From positions 1 to 14,422 of the forward strand of contig JAAYJJ010000014.1 in NCBI GenBank assembly GCA_012522985.1: a stretch of DNA of 14,422 nt. The letters are read 5' to 3'. Source of the stretch: Aliarcobacter butzleri (GTDB lineage Bacteria; Campylobacterota; Campylobacteria; Campylobacterales; Arcobacteraceae). Below the pieces are notes generated by a model, which did not search any database, was not told the DNA's origin, and saw only the letters and a program-made list of their open reading frames with translations. Positions 1 to 7,387 of this stretch are shown here, in pieces (within the stretch, counting starts at the first letter, position 1; each line of letters begins with the position of its first letter). Position numbers and translations under genes: made by a program.

Positions 1-782
1 ATGCTATGTTTAAACTTCCAATTCTATCATTAAAAGAGTTTTGTGAAATAAAACTAGATATATCTTTAAATAGCTATTTACTTGAAGATATTTTTAAAAA
101 TCATGAAAACATATCTCAAGATATTTTAGAAAAATTAGAAGAGAATAAAATTTTAAAACTTTATAATGACTATTTAGAGTTTGGTGCATACCCTTTTTAT
201 TTTGCTTCAAAAGATAGCTATATTCAAAAAATAACAGATAATATAAATACTATTTTATACTCAGATGTTGCCCTACTTTATAATGTAAATGCCTCAAACA
301 TTGAGATGTTAAAAAAGTTAATCTATGCAATATCTATCTCAAAGCCACTGGAGTTAAGTATTGAAAATTTGAGTAAAACTGTTGGTGTTTCAAAAGCAAC
401 TTTATATAACTATATAGAGTATCTACACAAGGCTGAACTTTTAAGACATATTGTTTTTGAAGGAAAACGATTTAAAGCTCTTAAAATGCCAGATAAACTC
501 TACCTTTCAAATACAAATCTTTTAAAATCCCTTACATTAAATAGTGATATTGGAACTATTAGAGAAACTTTTTTTGCTTCACAACTATCATATAATTGTT
601 CTTTATTCTATGTAAAAAATAGAGATTTTTTAATAAATGAGAAATATATAGTTGAAATTGGTGGAAAAAATAAAAGCTTTTCTCAAATCAAAGATATAAA
701 AAACTCTTTTGTAATAAGTGATGATATAGAGGTTGGATTTGCAAATAAAATCCCACTTTGGCTTTTTGGCTTTTTGTATTAG
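1..782 (+). CDS. ATP-binding protein, AAA_14/DUF4143 type, C-terminal part
   Basis: The reading frame is open to the window edge, so this is the 3' part of a longer gene; the ATG at position 6 is probably internal. The first residues, LPILSLKEF, match the 'LPLSFREFL' segment that in this family lies well inside the AAA domain, after the Walker motifs, so the nucleotide-binding part is outside the window. Around residues 95-160 (counted from the ATG) is a winged-helix-like stretch (LSKTVGVSKATLYNYIEYL) joining the ATPase to the DUF4143 nuclease-like region. The end, with VEIGGKNKSFSQIKDIKN and a WLFGFLY terminus, is typical of DUF4143 proteins from Campylobacterota. Family members are common accessory ATPases of poorly known function. 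A hairpin terminator follows. Assignment to the family is fairly sure; the biological role is not known. Confidence 0.8.
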   Translation, partial: AMFKLPILSLKEFCEIKLDISLNSYLLEDIFKNHENISQDILEKLEENKILKLYNDYLEFGAYPFYFASKDSYIQKITDNINTILYSDVALLYNVNASNIEMLKKLIYAISISKPLELSIENLSKTVGVSKATLYNYIEYLHKAELLRHIVFEGKRFKALKMPDKLYLSNTNLLKSLTLNSDIGTIRETFFASQLSYNCSLFYVKNRDFLINEKYIVEIGGKNKSFSQIKDIKNSFVISDDIEVGFANKIPLWLFGFLY

Positions 783-814
783 AAAGCAAAGCATTTATAC
801 TTTAATAACAACTT

Positions 815-846
815 ATCCCATTGGTTAAAAACCAATGGGATTTCTC
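815..846 (+). terminator. Rho-independent terminator hairpin
   Basis: A perfect 12-bp inverted repeat has arms at 815-826 (ATCCCATTGGTT) and 830-841 with a 3-base A loop, and continues into a short T-rich tail (TTTCTC) on the plus strand. It lies 33 bases after the ATPase stop and 39 bases beyond the acs stop on the other strand. The T tail favours termination of the plus-strand gene. On the minus strand the hairpin is followed by AAGTTG, so acs would use it less well, although it may act in both directions between these convergent genes. Confidence 0.75.
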
Positions 847-879
847 AAAATTTGTATTTAAATACTTAGGATAATATTA

Positions 880-2835
880 TTATAGTGAGCAACTATTTAC
901 GATAGAGTCAATTTTTGCTACTACTTCTGGATCTTCTAGTGTTGAAATATCTTGAGTAACTTCTTCACCTTTAGCAATAGATCTTAAAATTCTTCTCATA
1001 ATCTTACCACTTCTTGTTTTTGGAAGATCTGGAACAAATACAATCTCATCACAAAGTGCTATAGCACCTATTTCTTTTTTGATTATAGAGTTGATTTCTT
1101 GAACCATTTGCATCTCTTGAGTAACACTCTCTTCACCTTTTATAACAACATAAGCAAAAATACTCTCACCTTTTAGATCATGTGGTTTTCCAACAACAGC
1201 AACCGCAGCTACATTGTCATGATTTTTGATAGCTGATTCTATCTCTGCTGTTCCCATTCTATGTCCTGAAACATTGATAACATCATCTGTTCTACCTGTA
1301 ATAGTAATATATCCATCATCATCCATCATAGCACCATCACCTGTAAAATAGACTGGTTTACCATCTTTTTTACAATCACTAAAGTATGATTTGATATATC
1401 TCTCTTCATCTCCCCAAACATTTCTTATCATAGATGGCCAAGGTTTTGTAACACAAAGGAAACCTTTTTCACCAGTTGGAATAGGATTGCCCTCTTCATC
1501 TATAACCTCAGCATAAATCCCTGGTAATGGAAATGTTGCACATGAAGGCTTAATAGGTGTAGCAGCTGGAAGTGGAGTAATAATATGTCCACCAGTTTCA
1601 GTTTGCCAATATGTATCAACTATACTACATTTTCCACCACCTATAGCTTGATGATACCAATCCCATGCAGCAGAGTCTATAGGCTCACCAACAGTTCCTA
1701 AGATTCTTAGGCTACTAAGATCATATTTTTCTGGTTCTTTTTCACCAGTTTTATGTAGTAGTCTTATAGCTGTAGGTGCTGTATAAAATTGATTTATTTT
1801 ATACTCTTCTATCATTTTCCAACATCTTCCTGCATCTGGGAATGTTGGCACACCTTCAAACATAATAGTTGTAGCACCAGCAGCTAATGGTCCATAAACT
1901 ATATAAGTATGTCCTGTAATCCAACCAACATCAGCTGTACACCAAAATGTATCATTGTCTTTTATATCAAAAGTCCACTCCATAGTCATTTGAGCCCATA
2001 ATATATATCCAGCTTGAGAGTGTTGTACACCTTTTGGTTTGCCTGTACTTCCTGAAGTATATAATAAAAATAGTGGATCTTCAGAATCCATAGGCTCAGA
2101 TGGGCAAAAAGATGATTCATATCTTACTAGCTCATTATAGCTATAATCTCTTCCTGCTACCCAGTTGATCTCTTCGCCATTTCTTTCAACTATACATACC
2201 TTTTTAACACATTCACAACCCTCTTTTAAAGCCTCATCAACAACAGGTTTTAGCATATAAGGTTTACCTTTTCTAAAAGCCCCATCAGCTGTTATTACAA
2301 GCTTAGCTTCAGCATCTATGATTCTATCTTTTAGTGCTTCAGCTGAAAATCCACCAAAAACTATAGAGTGAATTGCACCTATTTTTGCACAAGCTAACAT
2401 AGATATAGCAGCTTCAGGAATCATAGGCATATAAATAACTACTCTATCGCCTTTTTTGATATCAAATTTATTTTTTAACATATTTGCTGTTTTACTTACT
2501 TCATAAGCCAATTCTCTATATGTTAAAATCCTTTGATCTCCATTGTCACCTTCAAATATAATAGCAGCTTTATTTTTCTTTGTTTTTAAATGTCTATCTA
2601 CACATTGATAAGTTACATTTAGTTTTCCACCAACAAACCATTTATAAAATGGTGCTTTACTCTCATCTAAAATAGTATGATATTTCTCAAACCAATCTAT
2701 CTTTTCATCAGCAAACTTAGCCCAAGTTCCCTCATAATCTTTTGTAAAATCATCTACTAAATCTTGATATTCACACATATTTTTAATAAGTGGTTTTCTA
2801 AATTTTTCCTTATTTGGATAGTAAAGATTAGACAT
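880..2835 (-). CDS. acs: acetyl-CoA synthetase (AMP-forming)
   Basis: It activates acetate to acetyl-CoA through acetyl-AMP in the cytoplasm, feeding acetate into central metabolism. At 651 residues it has the usual full Acs length. Visible signatures, in order, are the P-loop [10 protein letters not shown] (260-269), the adenylate-binding [10 protein letters not shown] (407-416), whose Trp narrows the acyl pocket for acetate, the TGD and [13 protein letters not shown] hinge region (about 498-526), and [11 protein letters not shown] near the C-terminus. In that last motif Lys611 is the conserved catalytic lysine that protein acetyltransferases modify in other bacteria. A strong AAGGAG site (2841-2846) precedes the ATG by 5 bases. 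The gene lies downstream of the yajR-like transporter on the same strand, 108 bases away, with its own candidate promoter in the gap. The identification is certain. Confidence 0.98.
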   Translation of the reverse strand: MSNLYYPNKEKFRKPLIKNMCEYQDLVDDFTKDYEGTWAKFADEKIDWFEKYHTILDESKAPFYKWFVGGKLNVTYQCVDRHLKTKKNKAAIIFEGDNGDQRILTYRELAYEVSKTANMLKNKFDIKKGDRVVIYMPMIPEAAISMLACAKIGAIHSIVFGGFSAEALKDRIIDAEAKLVITADGAFRKGKPYMLKPVVDEALKEGCECVKKVCIVERNGEEINWVAGRDYSYNELVRYESSFCPSEPMDSEDPLFLLYTSGSTGKPKGVQHSQAGYILWAQMTMEWTFDIKDNDTFWCTADVGWITGHTYIVYGPLAAGATTIMFEGVPTFPDAGRCWKMIEEYKINQFYTAPTAIRLLHKTGEKEPEKYDLSSLRILGTVGEPIDSAAWDWYHQAIGGGKCSIVDTYWQTETGGHIITPLPAATPIKPSCATFPLPGIYAEVIDEEGNPIPTGEKGFLCVTKPWPSMIRNVWGDEERYIKSYFSDCKKDGKPVYFTGDGAMMDDDGYITITGRTDDVINVSGHRMGTAEIESAIKNHDNVAAVAVVGKPHDLKGESIFAYVVIKGEESVTQEMQMVQEINSIIKKEIGAIALCDEIVFVPDLPKTRSGKIMRRILRSIAKGEEVTQDISTLEDPEVVAKIDSIVNSCSL

Positions 2836-2865
2836 CTATTCTCCTTGTTTATACTTAATTTTTCT

Positions 2866-2894
2866 ATTATAAATTATAAAAACAAATCATAGCA
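2866..2894 (-). promoter_or_regulatory. candidate acs promoter region
   Basis: On the minus strand the gap upstream of acs contains an extended -10 element, TGCTATGAT (2894-2886), and two further TATAAT hexamers (2878-2873 and 2871-2866). None has a good -35, which is normal for Campylobacterota vegetative promoters. Use of any of these would give a leader of roughly 20-45 bases before the acs start. No terminator hairpin is visible after yajR, so read-through from yajR is also possible. Confidence 0.4.
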
Positions 2895-2943
2895 TAAATA
2901 TAGCAAATCTACTTTTTTGCCATATATGATATGATTTTTGTTA

Positions 2944-4260
2944 CTATTTGTTACAAAAATCTATAATTTCATCTTCTTTTACTATTTTTGAATCATACTT
3001 TATAATAATCTGTTTTTGTGATTTATTGATATAAGACTCAATTATACCTTCATAATTATTCAATCTATCTAATAACTCCTCTCCATACTTTTCTAGTTCA
3101 AAATAGATATTTTTAAAATCACTTGGATTTGACATTTTTTGTATTAATATTGTCCAAAAAAATGTTATCAATACAACAACTATTGCAACAACTATTAAAC
3201 TATCCATCTCTATAATATATCCACCAGCTAATCCACCAAAAAATGTACCCAGATATCCAAAAGAGTTAAAAACACCCAAAACTGAACCTTTTTGATTTAC
3301 TTTTGCAAATCTTGTTGTAAGAGATTGCATAATAGGTTCATGTATATTAAATCCTACAAAAAAGAGTGTTACCCCTACTATAAAAAGAGTTGAGCCACTT
3401 GCTAGTCCCATAGCAATAAAAGAGATAGCAAATAAAGCTATTCCCAATATTAGCATCTGCTTAAATTTGCCTTTTTTTTCTGCTAAAATAGCACTTGGTC
3501 CCATAGCTATAACACCTAATATAAGTGCTGGTAAATAGACTTTATATAGCTCTTTTGTCTCAAATCCAAAACTTTTAATCATAATAACAGGAATAAGCAC
3601 AAATGCTAAAGTCATAAGCCCTTTTTGTAAAAAATTTGTTATATTCATAGTAAGTAGATTTTGATTTTTAAGTAGCTCTTTGTAGCTAAGCTTTTCTACA
3701 TTTGTATGTTTGATAGTAGGAGCATCTGGAACTATTGTAAGAATTATAATAATAGAAACAATAGCTATAATAAATGTTATCCAAAACAGTGTATCCATAC
3801 CATATCTAGCCCCTATAAAAGGTCCTAAAAACATAGAAAAAGCAAACGACATAGCTATAGTTCCACCCATCATAGCCATAGCTTTACCTCTTACCTCTTC
3901 TTTTACAAGATCACTAATCATAGCAGTTACTACCGCTCCTATAGCTCCTGCACCCTGAAGAAGTCTTCCTAAAATAAGTAGATATATATTATCACTCATA
4001 GCACATATAAGTGATCCTATACCAAAAAGTACTATACCAAATATTATAGCTATTTTTCTACCAAATTTATCACTTAAACTTCCAAATGGAACTTGAAATA
4101 TCATCTGTGTTAGAGCATATCCTCCAACAACAACACCTACTAAAAATGGAGTTGCTCCATCTAAGCTATACGCATACAAAGAGATAAGCGGCAAAACCAA
4201 AAAAAGTCCAAAAAATCTCAAAGCTATTATAATGCTAAGAGGCATAACTTGTTTAAACAT
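2944..4260 (-). CDS. yajR: YajR-like MFS transporter with C-terminal YAM-like domain
   Basis: This is an inner-membrane major facilitator of 438 residues with about 12 hydrophobic helices up to residue 375. The TM2-TM3 loop carries motif A, GSLSDKFGRK (60-69), and the next helices carry GRLLQGAGAIGAVVTAMISDL, both very close to E. coli YajR. After the last helix, residues 384-438 form a soluble tail with a beta-alpha-beta pattern ending in QIIIKYDSKIVKEDEIIDF. It aligns by eye with the ferredoxin-like YAM domain of YajR (VKIDSKV...). Length is close to the E. coli protein (about 454). The substrate of YajR is not firmly known, so none is given here. The start is supported by AAGGAAG at 4271-4265, 4 bases before the ATG. 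It is divergent from rdgB and upstream of acs. Confidence 0.82.
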   Translation of the reverse strand: MFKQVMPLSIIIALRFFGLFLVLPLISLYAYSLDGATPFLVGVVVGGYALTQMIFQVPFGSLSDKFGRKIAIIFGIVLFGIGSLICAMSDNIYLLILGRLLQGAGAIGAVVTAMISDLVKEEVRGKAMAMMGGTIAMSFAFSMFLGPFIGARYGMDTLFWITFIIAIVSIIIILTIVPDAPTIKHTNVEKLSYKELLKNQNLLTMNITNFLQKGLMTLAFVLIPVIMIKSFGFETKELYKVYLPALILGVIAMGPSAILAEKKGKFKQMLILGIALFAISFIAMGLASGSTLFIVGVTLFFVGFNIHEPIMQSLTTRFAKVNQKGSVLGVFNSFGYLGTFFGGLAGGYIIEMDSLIVVAIVVVLITFFWTILIQKMSNPSDFKNIYFELEKYGEELLDRLNNYEGIIESYINKSQKQIIIKYDSKIVKEDEIIDFCNK

Positions 4261-4275
4261 TAATCTTCCTTTTGT

Positions 4276-4293
4276 TAAAATGGTATTTTAGCA
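4276..4293. promoter_or_regulatory. divergent promoter region between yajR and rdgB
   Basis: Only 55 bases separate the two start codons, so both promoters must lie here or overlap the genes. On the minus strand there is an extended -10, TGCTAAAAT (4293-4285), which would start yajR mRNA near 4278. On the plus strand TAAAAT at 4276-4281 is a possible -10 for rdgB. The two elements nearly touch, so the polymerases would compete. These are pattern matches only. Confidence 0.35.
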
Positions 4294-4315
4294 TAAAAAG
4301 ATTAAGGAAATTGAT

Positions 4316-4882
4316 TTGATAATTATATTAGCTTCAAATAATAAGGGAAAAATAAAAGAGATTCAAAAACTATTTAACCATAAAGTTATAGCTTTTGGTG
4401 AGCTTTTGGGTGATATTGACATACCAGAAACTGGTTCTAGCTTTAAAGAAAATGCTATTATAAAAGCTAGATTTGTATATGATCTTATAAAAACAAAAAA
4501 CCTAATAAAAGAGGATTTTATTGTTATAAGTGATGATAGTGGTATAAGTGTAGATGCACTTGATGGAAAACCAAATATATATAGTGCTAGATTTGCAAAA
4601 GTTGGTGCTAGTGATGAAGAAAACAATGCAAAATTAGTTTATATGTTAAAACAAAAAGAACTCACAAGCTCTCCTGCACACTATAGTGCTGCTATTTGTG
4701 CTATAAGTAAAGATAATATCTATACTACTCATGGATTTATGTATGGAGATGTTTTTTTAGATTCAAAAGGAGATAATGGATTTGGATATGATCCTCTTTT
4801 TCAAGCAAAAGGATACAAGCTAAGAGTTGCCCAGCTAAGCAGTGAACAAAAACAGCAAATATCTCATAGAGCTCAAGCTTAA
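4316..4882 (+). CDS. rdgB: dITP/XTP pyrophosphatase (RdgB/HAM1 family), C-terminus probably frameshifted
   Basis: It hydrolyses non-canonical purine triphosphates (dITP, XTP) to monophosphates, keeping them out of DNA and RNA. Family signatures are ASNNKGK (6-12) for triphosphate binding, SDDSGISVDALDG (72-84) with the metal-binding aspartates, YSARF (89-93), GFGYDPLF (155-162) and SHRAQA (183-188). The start is TTG, preceded by AAGGAAA (4304-4310) at good spacing; no ATG fits. The frame stops straight after SHRAQA, where relatives continue with L/K and about ten more residues. Reading one frame back from 4879 continues as LKAYENLIKRS and stops at 4912-4914, which would restore a normal length of about 199. 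The catalytic core is intact, so the 188-residue product may still work. Identification is sure. Confidence 0.95.
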   Translation: MIIILASNNKGKIKEIQKLFNHKVIAFGELLGDIDIPETGSSFKENAIIKARFVYDLIKTKNLIKEDFIVISDDSGISVDALDGKPNIYSARFAKVGASDEENNAKLVYMLKQKELTSSPAHYSAAICAISKDNIYTTHGFMYGDVFLDSKGDNGFGYDPLFQAKGYKLRVAQLSSEQKQQISHRAQA

Positions 4883-4929
4883 AAGCTTATGAAAATCTTA
4901 TTAAAAGATCTTGATTAATAGCTTTTTTT
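4881..4929 (+). terminator. possible terminator between convergent rdgB and the pseudopilin operon
   Basis: AAAAGCT at 4881-4887 can pair with AGCTTTT at 4920-4926, enclosing a smaller hairpin (ATCTT 4895-4899 with AAGAT 4905-4909), and a run of seven T follows at 4923-4929. It sits just after rdgB and touches the stop codon of the opposing gene. The stem is AT-rich and has an unpaired middle, so it is weak. It would act on rdgB transcripts more than on the opposite strand. Confidence 0.35.
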
Positions 4930-5278
4930 ACTCCTTACTTATATGCTCTTTATCTACCTTTTCATATAAAGAGATATTGTTATACTCCTTAGGAGATACA
5001 AAAATATGAGCTACAAGATGATCTTTTTTATCTTCTAGCTCTATTAGGATATTATATTTATCATCACTTAAATCAAAACTTTTTAGCTTAAGATCTTCTT
5101 CTTTTAAAGAGTTAATATACTCTTTTGCAAACTCTAGATGTAAAGATGATTGTAAATAGTAGTATTTATCACTACTTAGCTTTGTATTTAATGCACTATT
5201 TTGCATAATATATATAACAACTAAAGAAAATGTAATAATACTTAATATTGCAGTTAAAATTCCAAAAGATCTCTTCAT
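4928..5278 (-). CDS. small membrane-anchored protein, GspK/PilX-like minor pseudopilin candidate
   Basis: The 116-residue product has the pattern KRSFGILTAILSIITF at its N-terminus and one hydrophobic helix to about residue 24, then a soluble, charged region without recognised motifs. The arrangement (basic residues, small residue, F/G, then a helix with no Glu at +5) resembles GspK, PilX and ComGG, the pseudopilins that characteristically lack that glutamate. It is the third of three overlapping genes after proC, the place GspK takes after GspI and GspJ. I chose the ATG at 5278, which makes a 4-base ATGA overlap with the upstream gene, over a TTG three codons earlier with no clear ribosome-binding site. 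It is much shorter than classical GspK and nearer ComGG in size. Function is inferred; C. jejuni has a small uncharacterised gene (Cj1078) in this place. Confidence 0.6.
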   Translation of the reverse strand: MKRSFGILTAILSIITFSLVVIYIMQNSALNTKLSSDKYYYLQSSLHLEFAKEYINSLKEEDLKLKSFDLSDDKYNILIELEDKKDHLVAHIFVSPKEYNNISLYEKVDKEHISKE

Positions 5279-5619
5279 ATTAACCAATGTTGGCTTATAT
5301 TATCAACTAAGATATCTATATAGTGATTATTGTTTGTTTTTGATATTTCAAATCTTTTTACATTGGATAAAAGCAAAAAATTTTGAAAATAGAGCCCCTT
5401 ATTTACTATTTTAAACTCACTTATCTCATAACCTAAATTAAGCTTTTTTCTAATAAAAAGTTTAGTACTTTCTAGCTCTATTAATCGTAGATTATTTTCT
5501 CTTTGAATTTTATTAGTTTCATATATTTTAGATAAATAGATATTAAAATATACTCCAACAAAGGATAAAACCGTGATAACCACCACTATTTCTATTAAAG
5601 TAAAGCTTTTTTTCTTCAT
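5275..5619 (-). CDS. type IV pilin-like pseudopilin, GspJ-like (prepilin N-methylation motif)
   Basis: The 114-residue product begins MKKKS followed by FTLIEIVVVITVLSF, a class III prepilin signal. The expected peptidase cut is between Ser5 and Phe6, with Ser replacing the usual Gly, and the conserved Glu lies at +5 of the mature protein. The single helix runs to about residue 29, and the rest is a small soluble domain with no cysteines. Start and stop overlap the neighbours by ATGA on both sides (5616-5619 and 5275-5278), so translation is probably coupled. As the second gene of the set with an FTLIE motif it corresponds to GspJ. In C. jejuni the pseudopilin gene after proC is ctsT, needed for natural transformation, so a role in DNA uptake is the best guess; orthology to ctsT itself is not shown. 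Confidence 0.75.
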   Translation of the reverse strand: MKKKSFTLIEIVVVITVLSFVGVYFNIYLSKIYETNKIQRENNLRLIELESTKLFIRKKLNLGYEISEFKIVNKGLYFQNFLLLSNVKRFEISKTNNNHYIDILVDNISQHWLI

Positions 5620-5870
5620 AAACTATATCTATAAAAATAGATTCCATCTTGAAAATAAACACTCTTTTTAAAACTCTTATTAGATAAAGATACCTCACTT
5701 GTATTGGTATTTATTCCTTGTAAAATACTACTATAAGCTTTATCTATATTTTGATAGTTTTCTATGCTATTTGCACTATTTGAATCTATTTTAGCAATAC
5801 TCCATGTCAAAAATGATAAAACCAATATACTAATAATAGTTTCAATTAAAGAAAAGCTATTTTTTGGCAA
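5616..5870 (-). CDS. type IV pilin-like pseudopilin, GspI-like (ctsT position)
   Basis: This 84-residue protein starts MPKNS followed by FSLIETIISILVLSF: a five-residue basic leader, predicted cleavage after Ser5, Glu at +5, and one membrane helix. The C-terminal domain is only about 55 residues, very small for a pseudopilin. Its start is TTG at 5870, inside the last codons of proC (14-base overlap), with only a weak AAAGA upstream, so coupling to proC translation is likely. No ATG allows the prepilin motif. It directly follows proC, which is where C. jejuni carries ctsT, a transformation gene. Being the first of three and the shortest, it fits the GspI position of a tip complex. Pseudopilin identity is well supported; the specific role is inferred. 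Confidence 0.72.
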   Translation of the reverse strand: MPKNSFSLIETIISILVLSFLTWSIAKIDSNSANSIENYQNIDKAYSSILQGINTNTSEVSLSNKSFKKSVYFQDGIYFYRYSL

Positions 5871-6621
5871 GTTCTTTTGCCTGTAAATATGCAGCTTCTA
5901 CAGATTTGATAAAAGCACTTCTTATATTGGAATCTTCCAAACTAGCAACTCCACAAGCAGTGGTTCCTGCTGGAGACATAACTTGATCTTTAATTGTAGG
6001 TGCTTCTATATTTTGAATTAAGGAAGCAAAACCACTAAATAATCCAGAAACAATAGCTTTTGAATCATCTCTTTTTAATCCCATCTTTACTCCGCCATCA
6101 GCCAAAGATTCAGCTACCAAAGCTAGATATGCTGGTCCACTTCCTGCTATAGCCGTAGCAATATCAAGCTCATTTTCACTATCAAGCCACAAAGCCCTAC
6201 CTATAGAAGAAAAAATCTCCAAAGAGATCTCTTTTGTTATAATATCACCTGTTATAGTAGTTAAAGAACTCCCATAAAGTGCAGCAAGATTAGGCATAAC
6301 CCTTGTATAGTTTTTGGAGTTGATTTTATCTTTTAGACTCTTTAGTGTTGTTCCTGCTAAAATACTAAATAAAGCATTAGCCCTTCCTTGTAAAATAGAA
6401 GAAATATTATCTAAAGAGTATGGTTTAACACAAAGAATTATATTTTTATCTTCTATATTAAAACTATTGTTTAATTGTATAGTTTTGATATTGTTAAATT
6501 GTTGTTTAATCTTTTGAAGCTTTTTTTCATCTCTAGCAACAACTTCTATCTCATATCTATCTACCAACCCAGCAATAAGTGCCAATGCCATATTGCCACT
6601 ACCAATAATAGTTAGCTTCAT
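5857..6621 (-). CDS. proC: pyrroline-5-carboxylate reductase
   Basis: It catalyses the last step of proline synthesis, reducing 1-pyrroline-5-carboxylate to proline with NAD(P)H in the cytoplasm. From the chosen start the protein has 254 residues, normal for ProC. Signatures are the Rossmann glycine motif IIGSGNMA (5-12), CVKP (64-67), RVMPN (107-111), AGSGPAY (159-165) in the dimer and substrate region, and SPAGTTACG (216-224). I start at the ATG at 6621 and not at the ATG four codons upstream (6633), because GGAGAGG, an ideal ribosome-binding site 5 bases before 6621, would otherwise lie within the coding region. It heads the operon with the three pseudopilin-like genes, the same link seen in C. 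jejuni (proC-ctsT). Confidence 0.96.
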   Translation of the reverse strand: MKLTIIGSGNMALALIAGLVDRYEIEVVARDEKKLQKIKQQFNNIKTIQLNNSFNIEDKNIILCVKPYSLDNISSILQGRANALFSILAGTTLKSLKDKINSKNYTRVMPNLAALYGSSLTTITGDIITKEISLEIFSSIGRALWLDSENELDIATAIAGSGPAYLALVAESLADGGVKMGLKRDDSKAIVSGLFSGFASLIQNIEAPTIKDQVMSPAGTTACGVASLEDSNIRSAFIKSVEAAYLQAKELAKK

Positions 6622-6661
6622 AACCCTCTCCATTTAATATATCTTAATAGCATAATGTGAG

Positions 6662-6670
6662 ATTATATCA
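6662..6670 (-). promoter_or_regulatory. proC operon promoter, extended -10
   Basis: TGATATAAT on the minus strand (6670-6662) is a perfect extended -10 element (TGnTATAAT). It would start transcription near 6655, about 34 bases before the proC ATG. No convincing -35 is seen, which is usual for this phylum. On the plus strand of the same gap, TAAAAT at 6697-6702 is a weaker candidate for bamD. Confidence 0.5.
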
Positions 6671-6732
6671 TAGATACACTTTAAGCTACTATTAGTTAAA
6701 ATATTGAAAATCTAAATCCCAAGGTGTAAAAC

Positions 6733-7374
6733 TTGAAAAAATATCTATTAATTTTAAGTAGTATAATTCTTATGTTTAGTGCTTGTTCTCAAAAAGAAGA
6801 TGCAAAAGAGTATAATAAACCAGCAACTTATTGGTATAATAAGATAGTTTCAAACGTCGCAAATCTAAAGCTTGATGAAGCAGATGAGGATTACCTCTCT
6901 TTAGAGAGTGAACATAGAAACTCACCTTTAATACCAAATGCTTTGATTATATTAGCAAATGGACATATAGAGTATTCTCAATACGAACTAGCAGTTTACT
7001 ATCTAGAAGAGTATGAAAAAAGATTTGCTCATAATAAAAATATAGATTATATTGATTTTTTAAAAGTAAGAGCTAAATTTTTGTCTTTTAAAGATCCACT
7101 TAGAGATCAACAGCTTTTATATGATACCCTAAATAATATAGATGATTATGTATTAAACTATCCAGATTCGCCATTTATTCATACAATAAAAACTATGCAA
7201 AGTAGGCTTTATATGTCAAAAGCATCTTTTGAGTATGAGATATCACAACTTTATACAAGAGTTGATAAACCAGAAGCTGCACAGTTTTATAAAGAGCAAA
7301 GTATGTCCCATAGTATAGATATGGATAAAGTAAATCCAGCACAAACACCATGGTATAAAAGTATATTTGAATAA
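6733..7374 (+). CDS. bamD: outer membrane protein assembly factor BamD (lipoprotein)
   Basis: The product is a periplasmic lipoprotein of the BAM complex, which inserts beta-barrel proteins into the outer membrane. The first 17 residues are a lipoprotein signal peptide (basic KK, hydrophobic core, FSA lipobox) with Cys18 as the lipidated residue. The mature part is helical with TPR-like repeats, for example NALIILANGHIEYSQYELAV (69-88) followed by LEEYEKRFAHN, as in BamD/ComL. At 213 residues it is a little shorter than E. coli BamD (about 245). The start is TTG at 6733 with AAGGTG at 6721-6726. It lies 13 bases upstream of lon and is probably co-transcribed with it; C. jejuni has the same lipoprotein-lon pair. 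Confidence 0.88.
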   Translation: MKKYLLILSSIILMFSACSQKEDAKEYNKPATYWYNKIVSNVANLKLDEADEDYLSLESEHRNSPLIPNALIILANGHIEYSQYELAVYYLEEYEKRFAHNKNIDYIDFLKVRAKFLSFKDPLRDQQLLYDTLNNIDDYVLNYPDSPFIHTIKTMQSRLYMSKASFEYEISQLYTRVDKPEAAQFYKEQSMSHSIDMDKVNPAQTPWYKSIFE

Positions 7375-7387
7375 AGGATAAGCTTAT

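Noticed and set aside
6..8. ATG at position 6 as the true start of the left-edge gene
   Set aside because: The frame is open upstream and the residues that follow correspond to the middle of the AAA_14 domain, so the gene starts outside the window.
3710..3958. An 82-codon open frame on the plus strand inside yajR
   Set aside because: It is antisense to conserved transmembrane helices, is made of low-complexity Ile/Ala/Pro runs and has no ribosome-binding site; it is a shadow of the real gene.
4873..4885. Programmed -1 frameshifting at the end of rdgB
   Set aside because: The sequence before the stop does not fit an X XXY YYZ slippery heptamer in the reading frame, and RdgB is not known to use frameshifting; an indel is more likely.
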